The notes under the pieces: model-generated
Databases searched by the model: none
Seen by the model: only the letters and a program-made list of their open reading frames with translations
Told to the model about the DNA's origin: nothing
Made by a program: the position numbers and the translations under genes
From: Aeromicrobium sp. Root495
GTDB taxonomy: Bacteria; Actinomycetota; Actinomycetes; Propionibacteriales; Nocardioidaceae
NCBI RefSeq assembly: GCF_001426755.1
Contig: NZ_LMFJ01000001.1
Location: 848,734-912,733 of the forward strand
Reading direction: 5' to 3'
DNA length: 64,000 nucleotides
In this document: one piece after another, positions 9,462-17,512 of the stretch
Numbering within the stretch: position 1 is the stretch's first letter
Layout of the letters: each line of letters opens with the position of its first letter

Positions 9462-9556
9462 GGCGGTCGCGCTCCCGTCGGGCCGCGGGCGGCACTTCTC
9501 GGACGGCCGTCGGCCGGCCGGAGCGCCCGGTCGGCGGTCGCACTCCCGTCGGGCCG
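9462..9556. repeat. 24-bp near-perfect direct repeat pair
   Basis: A 24-base unit beginning GGCGGTCGC and ending CGTCGGGCCG occurs at 9462-9485 and again at 9533-9556 with one mismatch (G to A at the tenth base). The two copies lie 71 bases apart immediately downstream of tRNA-Val. The interval is extremely GC-rich and otherwise holds no gene I can support. Confidence 0.7.
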
Positions 9557-9638
9557 GGGAGGACTGCAGAGGTTTGGGTCTGTCGCCCCTCCTGTCCCAT
9601 GAGTCATGGTGGAGCCAGACGGGGGTCCGGACGGGAGC

Positions 9639-10175
9639 ATGGTCATGAAGCACGCGAGCGCGCGGTCGAGACGGTGGTCGGCCCCGAGCCGTCCCCGACG
9701 GTCGCCCCCCACCGGTCCCCGCCCGAGAGGCACGACGGTCGCGTCGCAGGCCTCGTCGGCCTTGGCGACGTACGACGAGCAGGGTCAACGTCTCCACCTG
9801 CTGGCCCGCATGCTGACCGACGACGTCGAGCTCGCCGACCAGCTCGTCGTGGGGGCGGTCGTGGGAGGCCGCGGGCCGTCGGAGGTCCAGGCGTTGTCGG
9901 CCGTGGTCTACCGGAGCTGGGCGGACCGCCGGGACCGGTCGTCGCAGGCCGAGCCGATCGATCGGCCGCGAGCCGACATCGTCGGGCAGGTCCACCGACT
10001 CGCCGCCAACCATCGCGCGGCACTGGCGCTGTGCAAGTACGGCGACCACGACTATCGGCGGGCTGCCGTCGTCATGGGTCTGTCGGCCGAACGCGTCGCC
10101 CAGCTGCTCAGCGAAGCGCTCTGGACGCTGGGGAGCGCGGCCGCGCAGGACGCCGAGCCGACGTCGGCCGCCTAG
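9639..10175 (+). CDS. degenerate sigma-70-like protein (ECF-type layout)
   Basis: A protein of 178 residues from the ATG at 9639, which has GGGAG just upstream; an in-frame ATG at 9606 has no such site. After a basic, low-complexity N-terminus, the segment LLARMLTDDVELADQLVVGAVV resembles sigma region 2, and HRAALALCKYGDHDYRRAAVVMGLSAERVAQLL resembles the region-4 helix-turn-helix. The protein is shorter and less conserved than working ECF sigma factors, so it may be a minimal or degenerate one. It converges with a small zinc-binding anti-sigma-like gene 19 bases away. Confidence 0.5.
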   Translation: MVMKHASARSRRWSAPSRPRRSPPTGPRPRGTTVASQASSALATYDEQGQRLHLLARMLTDDVELADQLVVGAVVGGRGPSEVQALSAVVYRSWADRRDRSSQAEPIDRPRADIVGQVHRLAANHRAALALCKYGDHDYRRAAVVMGLSAERVAQLLSEALWTLGSAAAQDAEPTSAA

Positions 10176-10194
10176 GGGCTCGACGTCGCAGGAG

Positions 10195-10356
10195 TCAGGC
10201 GTGCGGATCGTCCAGCGCCGACGACGCGTCCTCCAGGGTCGACAGCTCGGCCCGGCAGCGGGGGCACTCGCGCAGGTGTGTCCTGAAGCGCGTGCGCTCG
10301 AGCTCGCCGAGGGCGTCCAGGACATAGGCGCCCATCAGGTCGTGGAGGTCACCCAT
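10195..10356 (-). CDS. 53-residue zinc-binding anti-sigma-like (ZAS/zf-HC2) protein
   Basis: A short gene translated from ATG at 10356 to TGA at 10195. It begins MGDLHDLMGAYVLDALGELE and contains H27-LRE-C31-PR-C34, the HxxxCxxC zinc motif of anti-sigma N-terminal domains, preceded by the usual H-D-L-x-G-A-Y-x-L-D-A-L helix. Full anti-sigma factors of this type are longer and often membrane-anchored; here only the soluble zinc domain remains. It lies tail-to-tail with the sigma-like gene, so the pair may form a sigma/anti-sigma switch. The domain call is good; partner and role are inferred. Confidence 0.7.
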   Translation of the reverse strand: MGDLHDLMGAYVLDALGELERTRFRTHLRECPRCRAELSTLEDASSALDDPHA

Positions 10357-10527
10357 CCCGGACGACTGCCCTCGACGATGCGCGGCGCCCGACGGGGCCG
10401 TCGGCTCCGGCTCCGCATCGGGTGGGCCTCATGCTGGTGGTTCGTCGCCGAGGGCACCGATGATGGGCCGACTCGGCCGGGACCCGCCCCGGTCTCGGCG
10501 ACAGCGCGCGCCGAGTGGCCCTGCTAC

Positions 10528-10541
10528 CTTGCGGTGGCAAG
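10528..10541. promoter_or_regulatory. candidate operator upstream of the MerR/B12 regulator
   Basis: The inverted repeat CTTGC-GGTG-GCAAG lies 85 bases before the regulator start. A short dyad in front of a MerR-type gene is consistent with autoregulation. The arms are only five bases, so chance occurrence is possible. Confidence 0.3.
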
Positions 10542-10625
10542 TCTCAGGACGAGTCGGTGCCCGTGCCCGGGGGAGCGTGGCGGCGCCGACTCCGGAATTC
10601 GGCTGGTCCTACCGAACGAGGTCAT

Positions 10626-11555
10626 GTGAAGCATCGCGAGGAGACCGACCCCGACGTCGGCACCGGCCTGCGCATCCGCGAGGCGAGCGAGCTCCTGGGT
10701 GTGCCCGCCGCGACGCTCCGGTCGTGGGAGCACCGGTACGGGCTGCCCGTGACCTCGCGCAGCGCAGGAGGACATCGGCGCTACACGCAGGCGGCACTCA
10801 CCCAGCTGGGCCTGATGCGCGACGAGGTCGCGTCGGGGCAGAAGGCCTCCGACGCGGCACGGAGGGTCCGGGCCCTCCTCGACGAGATGAGCCCTGCTCG
10901 ACCGAGGATCGACGCCGTCCTGGCTGGCTCGGAGCGGCGCGACGCCACCGAGATCCGAGCAGCCCTGGAGGACTCGTTCGCGGATCTCGGGCTCGCCGAG
11001 ACGCTCGACCAGGTGGTCCTGCCGGTCATGCGTCAGATCGGCACCTGGTGGGCGTCCGGTCGTTGCGACCCCGGTCAGGAGCAGCTCACGACGGCGGCCG
11101 TCCGGGCCTGGCTCGCAAGGATCACGACGCTTGCCCCCTCCCCGGAGCCGGACCGACAGGTGCTGCTGGCCACGGGTCCGCACGACGTGCACACGCTCGG
11201 CCTGGAGGCGCTCGCGGCCGTGCTGGTGAACCAGGGCACGTCGTGCCGGATCCTTCCTGCCAGCACTCCGGTCTCCGTCCTGACCACGGAGGCGGCCGCC
11301 GCCTCACCGTCCGCCGTCGTGATCGTCTCCCACCTGTCCTCCCAGCGCCGTTCGGCCGTGGCGTCGCTCGTCGCCGTGGCGGAGTCCGGCCGTCCCACGT
11401 TCTACGGCGGCAACGCGTTCCGGTCGCCGCTGACGCGCAAGCGCGTTCCGGGAAGCTACCTGGGCGAGCGGATGGTCGAGGCGGCCGCGATGATCCAGGG
11501 CTCAGTCAGGACCGCGTTCCCGGCCGTGGAGCAGACGTCGTCCTCACCTGCGTGA
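10626..11555 (+). CDS. MerR-family regulator with cobalamin-binding domain (LitR/CarH type)
   Basis: A protein of 309 residues from a GTG start with CGAGG upstream. Residues 14-80 are a MerR winged helix (LRIREASELLGVPAATLRSW, then GGHRRYT). Residues about 95-170 match the four-helix B12 cap, and 178-295 the B12-binding Rossmann fold, with H189 in D187-V-H-T-L-G as the likely lower cobalt ligand. CarH photoreceptors have W-x9-E-H in the cap; here it is W142-x9-E152-Q153, so His is replaced by Gln. The family represses genes in the dark and releases DNA on light through adenosylcobalamin. Whether this one senses light is uncertain. A sigma-like gene lies close by, reminiscent of litR/litS in Streptomyces. 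Confidence 0.8.
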   Translation: MKHREETDPDVGTGLRIREASELLGVPAATLRSWEHRYGLPVTSRSAGGHRRYTQAALTQLGLMRDEVASGQKASDAARRVRALLDEMSPARPRIDAVLAGSERRDATEIRAALEDSFADLGLAETLDQVVLPVMRQIGTWWASGRCDPGQEQLTTAAVRAWLARITTLAPSPEPDRQVLLATGPHDVHTLGLEALAAVLVNQGTSCRILPASTPVSVLTTEAAAASPSAVVIVSHLSSQRRSAVASLVAVAESGRPTFYGGNAFRSPLTRKRVPGSYLGERMVEAAAMIQGSVRTAFPAVEQTSSSPA

Positions 11556-11656
11556 CCATCCTGGTCCTGCGGCGGGCAGTGCCCGACCGGCTCCCGCGCG
11601 CGGAGCGCTGTGGACGGGTGGGAGCGGGTGTCGGTGGACGTTGACAGGATGGCGGC

Positions 11657-13765
11657 GTGACCTCCACCGCCGAAGACGCCCTGCTCGCCCTGCGCCGCCT
11701 CACCGGACGCGAGGACGCGCAGTTCCACGACGGTCAGCTCGAGGCCATCACCGCCCTCGTCGACGACCACCGACGCGCGCTCGTTGTCCAGCGCACGGGC
11801 TGGGGCAAGTCGGCGGTGTACTTCGTGGCCACCTCGCTGCTGCGGGCCCGGGGGACCGGTCCCACGCTGCTCGTCTCGCCCCTCATCGCCCTCATGCGCG
11901 ACCAGGTGGCCGCGGCCGAGCGGGCGGGCGTGCGGGCCGTGGCCATCAGCTCGGCCAACGCCCATGAGTGGGACGAGGTGCGGGCCAGGCTCGCCGCCGA
12001 CGACGTCGACGTGCTGCTGGTGAGCCCTGAGCGCCTCACCAACCCGCGCTTCCGCGAGGAGCAGCTGCCCACGCTCGTGGAGCGCATGGGTCTGCTCGTG
12101 GTCGACGAGGCGCACTGCATCTCCGACTGGGGCCACGACTTCCGCCCCGACTACCGGCGCCTGGCCCGGCTCATCGAGTCCCTGCCCGCCGGCGTGCCGG
12201 TGCTCGCCACCACGGCCACGGCCAACGAGCGCGTCGTCACCGACGTCTCCGAGCAGCTGGGCTCCGACGTCCTCACGCTGCGGGGCTCGCTCGCCCGGCA
12301 GTCCCTGCGGCTCGGCTGCCTCACCCTCGCGAGCTCACGCGAGCGGCTGGCCTGGCTCGTCGAGCACCTCCGAGAGCTGCCGGGCAGCGGCATCGTCTAC
12401 GCCCTCACGGTCTCGGCCGCCGAGGACACCGCCCGGCTGCTCGCCGATGCCGGCTACCCGGTCAAGGCGTACACCGGGCGCACCGACGTCGACGAGCGTG
12501 TGGTCCTGGAGCAGGCCCTCAAGGACAACCAGGTCAAGGCGCTCGTCGCCACCAGCGCGCTGGGGATGGGCTTCGACAAGCCCGACCTCGGCTTCGTGGT
12601 GCACCTCGGCGCTCCTTCCTCGCCGGTCGCGTACTACCAGCAGGTCGGCCGCGCCGGCCGAGCCACCGACCACGCCGACGTCCTGCTGCTCCCGGGTCAC
12701 GAGGACCGTGACATCTGGCGCTACTTCGCCACGGCGTCCATGCCCCGGCCGGAGAAGGCGGCTGCCGTCATCAACGCCCTCGGCCCGGAGCCGCTGTCCA
12801 CCGTGGCGCTGGAGGCGCGGGTCGACATCCGCCGCACGCCGCTCGAGCTGTTGCTCAAGGTGCTCGACGTCGACGGAGCGGTGCAGCGCGTGGCCGGTGG
12901 CTGGGTGGCCACCGGCCGGCCCTGGGACTACGACGCCGAGCGCTACGAGCGCATCGCGGCGGCTCGGGAGAACGAGGAAGCCTCCATGCTGGCCTACGAG
13001 GCAGCCACCACGTGTCGCATGGAGCTCCTGCAGGCAGCGCTCGACGACCCCTCCGCGGCGCCGTGCGGCAAGTGCGACGTGTGCGCAGGCCCGTGGTACC
13101 CCACAGATGTCGGGTCCGAGGCCGGTTCGGCCGCGGTCCAGGCGCTCGACCGGGTGGGTGTCCCCATCGATCCGCGGGCCCAGTGGCCCACGGGCGCCGC
13201 GTCGCTCGGCGTCGAGCTGGAGGGCAAGCCCCTCAAGGGCAAGATCGGGCCCGAGCTGCAGCTGCAGCCCGGCCGCGTCGTGGCCCGCCTGACCGACCTC
13301 GGATGGGGCGGCGTCCTGCGTGAGCTCTTCGCCCCGGGCCGACCCGACGGCCCGGTCTCCGACGAGCTGCTCAAGGGCGTCGTGCGGGTGCTGGCCGGAT
13401 GGGGCTGGTCGGAGCGCCCCGTCGGCGTCGTGGCCATGCCGTCGCGCTCCCGGCCCCAGCTCGTGGCGAGTCTCGCCGAGGGCATCGCGCGCATCGGGCG
13501 CCTGCCGCTCCTCGGCTCGCTCGACGTGGCTTCCGGGGTGCCGGCGTCCAGCCCCGGCGGCAACAGCGCCTTCCGCCTGGCCGGTGTGTGGGGCTCGGTG
13601 AGCGTCGGTCCTGCCCTGGCCGAGGCCTTGGCCGGTGTCGGTGGACCCGTCCTGCTGGTCGACGACCTCGTCGACAGCCGGTGGACCCTGACGGTCGCCG
13701 GGCTCGAGCTCCGACGCCACGGCGCCGAGGCCGTCCTGCCGTTCGCGCTCGCATCCGTCGGGTGA
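11657..13765 (+). CDS. RecQ-like DNA helicase with phosphoribosyltransferase-like C-terminus
   Basis: A 702-residue superfamily-2 helicase. It shows Walker A RTGWGKS (46-52), DEAH in VVDEAHCISDWGHDFRPDY, motif III ATTATA, motif VI QQVGRAGRATD, and a RecQ-type zinc cluster (CRMELL...CGKCDVC, about 455-480). The RecQ HRDC domain is absent. Instead the last 200 residues end in a segment whose VLLVDDLVDSRWTL resembles the PRPP-binding loop of ComF-like phosphoribosyltransferases. It probably acts in DNA repair or recombination; what the tail does is unknown. The start is GTG, 101 bases after the MerR gene. Confidence 0.85.
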   Translation: MTSTAEDALLALRRLTGREDAQFHDGQLEAITALVDDHRRALVVQRTGWGKSAVYFVATSLLRARGTGPTLLVSPLIALMRDQVAAAERAGVRAVAISSANAHEWDEVRARLAADDVDVLLVSPERLTNPRFREEQLPTLVERMGLLVVDEAHCISDWGHDFRPDYRRLARLIESLPAGVPVLATTATANERVVTDVSEQLGSDVLTLRGSLARQSLRLGCLTLASSRERLAWLVEHLRELPGSGIVYALTVSAAEDTARLLADAGYPVKAYTGRTDVDERVVLEQALKDNQVKALVATSALGMGFDKPDLGFVVHLGAPSSPVAYYQQVGRAGRATDHADVLLLPGHEDRDIWRYFATASMPRPEKAAAVINALGPEPLSTVALEARVDIRRTPLELLLKVLDVDGAVQRVAGGWVATGRPWDYDAERYERIAAARENEEASMLAYEAATTCRMELLQAALDDPSAAPCGKCDVCAGPWYPTDVGSEAGSAAVQALDRVGVPIDPRAQWPTGAASLGVELEGKPLKGKIGPELQLQPGRVVARLTDLGWGGVLRELFAPGRPDGPVSDELLKGVVRVLAGWGWSERPVGVVAMPSRSRPQLVASLAEGIARIGRLPLLGSLDVASGVPASSPGGNSAFRLAGVWGSVSVGPALAEALAGVGGPVLLVDDLVDSRWTLTVAGLELRRHGAEAVLPFALASVG

Positions 13766-13780
13766 GTCGGCCCTCCGTCC

Positions 13781-13798
13781 CGATACAAGGTTGTATCG
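13781..13798. promoter_or_regulatory. TetR operator, perfect palindrome
   Basis: CGATACAA-GG-TTGTATCG is an 18-bp site with two perfect 8-base arms, ending seven bases before the TetR start codon. Its length, symmetry and position are those of a TetR-family autoregulatory operator. Confidence 0.75.
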
Positions 13799-13805
13799 TC
13801 GAGCC

Positions 13806-14444
13806 ATGGCCCCCGCAGGAGCACCCACGCGCAAGCGAGAGGCCACCCGCGAGCGCATCCTCGATGCTGCTCGCCAGGTCCTCGCCGACACCGGCATCCA
13901 GGGCGCGACCGTCGAGACCATCTGCGAGCGCGCTGGCTTCACCCGCGGAGCGTTCTACTCGAACTTCGCCTCCAAGGAGGACCTCGTCCTCGCGCTCTTC
14001 CACCGGGAGAGCGACCTGCTCATGCAGGAGATGTCGGAGGCGCTCGACGCCGAGCTCCTGGCCGGCCAGGACGCCCCCACCGTGGTGTCACGCGTCCTCG
14101 ACCGCTTCCTTCGGGGGTACCCCCACGACCGCATGGGCTTCCTCATCAACCAGGAGTTCATCACCCACGGTGCGCGCCACCCCGAGATCGCCCAGGTCTA
14201 CCGCGAGCTCTGGCAGCGCACGGTCGACGACATCACCGGATTCGTGGAGCGGGCCGCCGTGGCCCTCGACCTGCGACTCACCATCCCGGCCGAGTCCGCG
14301 GCGTTCCTCCTGCTGGGCGCGTTCGACGTGGCGCTGCGCACCCACTTCCTCGACTCCGAGGCGGACGAGCTCGACGGAACGCTGCTGCAGCGTCTCGTCG
14401 GCGACCTCCTCGCCACCGTGCTGGCCGGACAGGAGCGCCCATGA
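13806..14444 (+). CDS. TetR/AcrR-family transcriptional repressor
   Basis: A protein of 212 residues from ATG at 13806. An upstream in-frame TTG at 13791 lies inside the operator and was rejected. The N-terminal helix-turn-helix reads TRERILDAARQVLADTG, then TVETICERAGFTRGAFYSNF (about 15-60), a textbook TetR DNA-binding domain; the rest is an all-helical ligand domain with no predictable ligand. It overlaps the Nif3-like gene by four bases (ATGA), so the regulator probably controls itself and the downstream genes through the palindrome at 13781. Confidence 0.92.
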   Translation: MAPAGAPTRKREATRERILDAARQVLADTGIQGATVETICERAGFTRGAFYSNFASKEDLVLALFHRESDLLMQEMSEALDAELLAGQDAPTVVSRVLDRFLRGYPHDRMGFLINQEFITHGARHPEIAQVYRELWQRTVDDITGFVERAAVALDLRLTIPAESAAFLLLGAFDVALRTHFLDSEADELDGTLLQRLVGDLLATVLAGQERP

Positions 14445-15562
14445 CCACGCTGCGTGAGGTCGTCGCCGTCCTCGACGGCCTGTACGACCCCCGATGGGCC
14501 GACGACTGGGACGCCGTCGGCACCGTCGTCGGAGACCCTGACGCCGAGGTGCGCCGGATCCTGCTGGCCGTGGATCCCGTCCAGGCCGTGGTGGACGAGG
14601 CCGTCGAGTGGGGGGCTCAGCTGGTCCTCACGCACCACCCCCTCCACCTGAAGGGCGTCACGTCGGTGGCGGCCACCACCCCCAAGGGCCGCGTCGTCCA
14701 CACGCTCGCCAGCCGGGGCATCGCCCTGCACACGTGCCACACCAACGCCGACTCGCCGCGCCTGGGCGTCTCGGAGTCCATGGGGCTCGCGCTGGGCCTC
14801 ACCGACCTGCGACCGCTCGAGCCCGACACCGACGCCCTCGACGCCTGGACCGTCTACGTCCCCGAGGCCGACGCCGACCGGGTGGCCGAGGCCATGTGGA
14901 CGGCCGGTGCCGGAGCGGTCGGCGACTACGACCGTGCCTCGTTCCGCGCCTCGGGCGTCGGGACCTTCCGCCCGCTGTCCGGTGCGCGCCCGGCCGTGGG
15001 GGCCGTGGGCGACGACGAACGGGTCGACGAGGTCATGATCCGGCTCGTGGCCCAGCCGGACGCGCGCGAGAGGATCCGCTCGGCCATGCGGGAGGCGCAC
15101 CCGTACGAGGAGGTGGCCCACGACGTCGTCGCCACCGAGGGCGCACCGTCGGCGCAGCGGGGGAGCGGACGCATCGGGCTCCTGCCTGGCCCCATGAGCC
15201 TGGGGCGGTTCGCCGAGCACGTCGCCTCGTCCCTGCCCTCCCACCATGGCGCCACGCGCATCGCCGGGGACCTCGACCGCCTGGTCCACACCGTCGCGCT
15301 GTGCGGGGGCTCCGGAGACTTCCTGCTCGGCACCGCGCAGGCGGCGGGGGCCGACGTCTACGTCACCTCCGACCTGCGCCACCACCCCGTGAGCGAGCAC
15401 CGCGAGCGTCCCGACGCCTGTGCTGTCGTCGACGTGCCGCACTGGGCGGCGGAGTGGACGTGGCTGCCCGTGGCCTCACGTGCCTTGGAGGATGCGCTGG
15501 GGGATACGGTGGAGACCCGCGTCTCGACCGTCGTCACCGACCCGTGGACCCACACGGTCTGA
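14441..15562 (+). CDS. Nif3-like dinuclear metal centre hexameric protein
   Basis: A 373-residue member of the Nif3/YqfO/YbgI family, which forms hexameric rings around paired metal ions; the biochemical function is still debated. Metal-ligand blocks are visible as VLTHHPLHLKGV near residues 63-74 and, near the end, YVTSDLRHHPVSEH. The central part holds the extra domain that divides the family's two halves in the longer bacterial form. It is coupled to TetR upstream and followed by the zinc-ribbon protein and the RNase H gene, the Rv2230c-Rv2228c order in Mycobacterium. Confidence 0.9.
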   Translation: MTTLREVVAVLDGLYDPRWADDWDAVGTVVGDPDAEVRRILLAVDPVQAVVDEAVEWGAQLVLTHHPLHLKGVTSVAATTPKGRVVHTLASRGIALHTCHTNADSPRLGVSESMGLALGLTDLRPLEPDTDALDAWTVYVPEADADRVAEAMWTAGAGAVGDYDRASFRASGVGTFRPLSGARPAVGAVGDDERVDEVMIRLVAQPDARERIRSAMREAHPYEEVAHDVVATEGAPSAQRGSGRIGLLPGPMSLGRFAEHVASSLPSHHGATRIAGDLDRLVHTVALCGGSGDFLLGTAQAAGADVYVTSDLRHHPVSEHRERPDACAVVDVPHWAAEWTWLPVASRALEDALGDTVETRVSTVVTDPWTHTV

Positions 15563-15582
15563 CCCAGCACCAGGAGCTCCCG

Positions 15583-16323
15583 CTGAAAGCCGAACCGTCC
15601 TCCCAGCTCGTCCTGCTCGACCTCCAGGCGCAGGACGCCACCCTGCTCCAGCTCGCGCACCGCCGTTCGTCGCTGCCCGAGCTCGCGCAGCTGAAGGAGC
15701 TCGGGACCAAGGCGGCGGAGCTGGACTCACAGCGCGTCGCCGCGCTCACGAAGGTCCAGGACCTCACCCGGGCGCAGAAGAAGGCCGACCACGAGGTGGA
15801 GCAGGTCAAGGCCCGTCGCCAGCGCGACGAGGAGCGCATGGCCAGCGGTGCGATCAGCAGCCCCAAGGACCTCGCCAACATGCAGCACGAGCTCACGGCT
15901 CTCGAGCGCCGCATCGGCACGCTCGAGGACGAGGAGATCGAGATCATGGAGCAGCTCGAGGAGGCCCAGACGGCCCTCGACGCCATCACGGCCGACCTCG
16001 ACGCGTTGAAGACCGACATCGCCCACGCCGAGGCCGCCCGCGACGCTGCTCTCACGGCCATCGAGGAGCAGTCCGTGCTGGCCACGGCCGCTCGCGGGAC
16101 GCTCGTCGCCGAGGTCCCCGACGACCTCCTCGCGCTCTACGACAAGCTCCGTGCGCAGTACGGCTCGGGAGCCGCTGCGCTCCAGGCACGTCGCTGCGAG
16201 GGCTGCCGGCTGGAGCTCAACAGCGCCGACCTGCGCGACATCGCCGCGCAGCCGATCGACGACGTCGTGCGGTGCCCCGAGTGCAGCCGCATCCTCGTCC
16301 GGACGGCCGAGTCAGGGCTGTGA
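15583..16323 (+). CDS. zinc-ribbon coiled-coil protein (CT398-like), probable CTG start
   Basis: A protein of about 246 residues. Almost the whole N-terminal 180 residues are coiled coil (ELTALERRIGTLEDEEIEIM). The C-terminus is a C4 zinc ribbon, RRCEGC...VRCPECSRILV, as in the CT398/FlgZ-like family. No ATG or GTG fits the N-terminus: the only sensible start is CTG at 15583, which has AGGAG exactly six bases upstream and yields MKAEPSSQLVLLDLQ. The gene starts 20 bases after the Nif3-like stop and overlaps the next gene by four bases. It probably acts as a scaffold or RNA-associated factor; unproven. Confidence 0.85.
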   Translation: MKAEPSSQLVLLDLQAQDATLLQLAHRRSSLPELAQLKELGTKAAELDSQRVAALTKVQDLTRAQKKADHEVEQVKARRQRDEERMASGAISSPKDLANMQHELTALERRIGTLEDEEIEIMEQLEEAQTALDAITADLDALKTDIAHAEAARDAALTAIEEQSVLATAARGTLVAEVPDDLLALYDKLRAQYGSGAAALQARRCEGCRLELNSADLRDIAAQPIDDVVRCPECSRILVRTAESGL

Positions 16324-17483
16324 GCCGCAAGGTCGTCGTCGAGGCGGACGGCGGGTCGCGGGGGAACCCGGGCCCCGCTGCCTACGGCGCCCTCGTGCGT
16401 GACGCCGAGACGCACGAGGTCCTCGCCCAGCGTGGCGAGACCATCGGCGTCGCCACCAACAACGTGGCCGAGTACAGCGGGCTCATCGCCGGCCTCGAGC
16501 TCGTCCGCGACCACGCACCCGACGCGGTGGTGGAGGTCCGCATGGACTCCAAGCTCGTGATCGAGCAGATGGCAGGCCGCTGGAAGATCAAGCACGCCTC
16601 CATGAAGCCGCTCGCCGAGCAGGCCCGCGAGCTGGCCCCGGCTGACGTCACCTGGACGTGGGTCCCGCGGGAGCAGAACGGCGCGGCCGACGCCTTGGCC
16701 AACGAGGCCATGGACGAGGAGGCGCGCACGGGCCGACCCGCCGTCGTCGGCACGATCGCGCCGGCCGAGCCCGACCCGTCGCCTCCCGCCGACGACCTCA
16801 CGGCGGCCGCACCTGCGCAGTCCGAGAAGGGCTCCAACCCGTTGCTGGGCTGGCGCGGCTCGGTCCACGGTGAGCCCACCACCCTGGTGCTGCTGCGGCA
16901 CGGCGTCACCGACAGCACGGTCCGCAAGCTGTTCTGCGGCTCCGGCGGCACGGACCCCGGGCTCAATGCCGACGGGGAGGCGCAGGCGGTGCGTGCAGCG
17001 GCCTGGATCGCCCGCAAGCACCAGGTCGACGCCATCGTGGCGTCACCCCTGCGTCGCACCCAGGAGACCGCGGGCTTCGTGTCCCGCGAGCTGGGCCTCG
17101 ACGTCGCGCTCGAGCCCGGCATGGCCGAGGCGGCGTTCGGCGACTGGGACGGCCACAGCTTCGCCGAGATCATGGAGGGTTGGCCCGACGAGCTGTCGGC
17201 GTGGCTCGGCTCCACGGCCGTGGCGCCTCCCGGAGGTGAGACGTTCGACGCTGTCTACGAGCGGGTCCAGGCGGCCCGTGACCGCATCCTCGAGCGCTAC
17301 GCGGGGCAGACCGTCGTGGTCACGAGCCATGTCACGCCCATCAAGATGATGGTGCGGCTGGCCCTCGACGCACCCATGTCGGTCATCCACGCCATGGAGC
17401 TGGCCCCGGCCAGCATCACCACCATCGCCTGGTGGCCCGACGGCACCCCGTCGCTGCGCAACTTCTCCGTCGTCCCCGACTGA
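16320..17483 (+). CDS. bifunctional RNase H / histidine phosphatase
   Basis: A protein of 387 residues, GTG start overlapping the upstream stop (GTGA). The N-terminal 140 residues are RNase HI: VVEADGGSRGNPGPA with the first Asp, NNVAEYSGL with the Glu, RMDSKLV with the second Asp and GAADALANEA with the last Asp. After a Pro/Ala linker, residues about 185-387 form a phosphoglycerate-mutase-like phosphatase with L-L-R-H-G-V-T-D and a distal catalytic His in TSHVTPIKM. The M. tuberculosis counterpart recalled is Rv2228c, which has RNase H and alpha-ribazole phosphatase-like activities. The roles are removal of RNA in RNA:DNA hybrids and, less surely, cobamide synthesis. Confidence 0.92.
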   Translation: MSRKVVVEADGGSRGNPGPAAYGALVRDAETHEVLAQRGETIGVATNNVAEYSGLIAGLELVRDHAPDAVVEVRMDSKLVIEQMAGRWKIKHASMKPLAEQARELAPADVTWTWVPREQNGAADALANEAMDEEARTGRPAVVGTIAPAEPDPSPPADDLTAAAPAQSEKGSNPLLGWRGSVHGEPTTLVLLRHGVTDSTVRKLFCGSGGTDPGLNADGEAQAVRAAAWIARKHQVDAIVASPLRRTQETAGFVSRELGLDVALEPGMAEAAFGDWDGHSFAEIMEGWPDELSAWLGSTAVAPPGGETFDAVYERVQAARDRILERYAGQTVVVTSHVTPIKMMVRLALDAPMSVIHAMELAPASITTIAWWPDGTPSLRNFSVVPD

Positions 17484-17512
17484 CCCCGGGGTGGGCCAGG
17501 GCAGCGGTGGGG

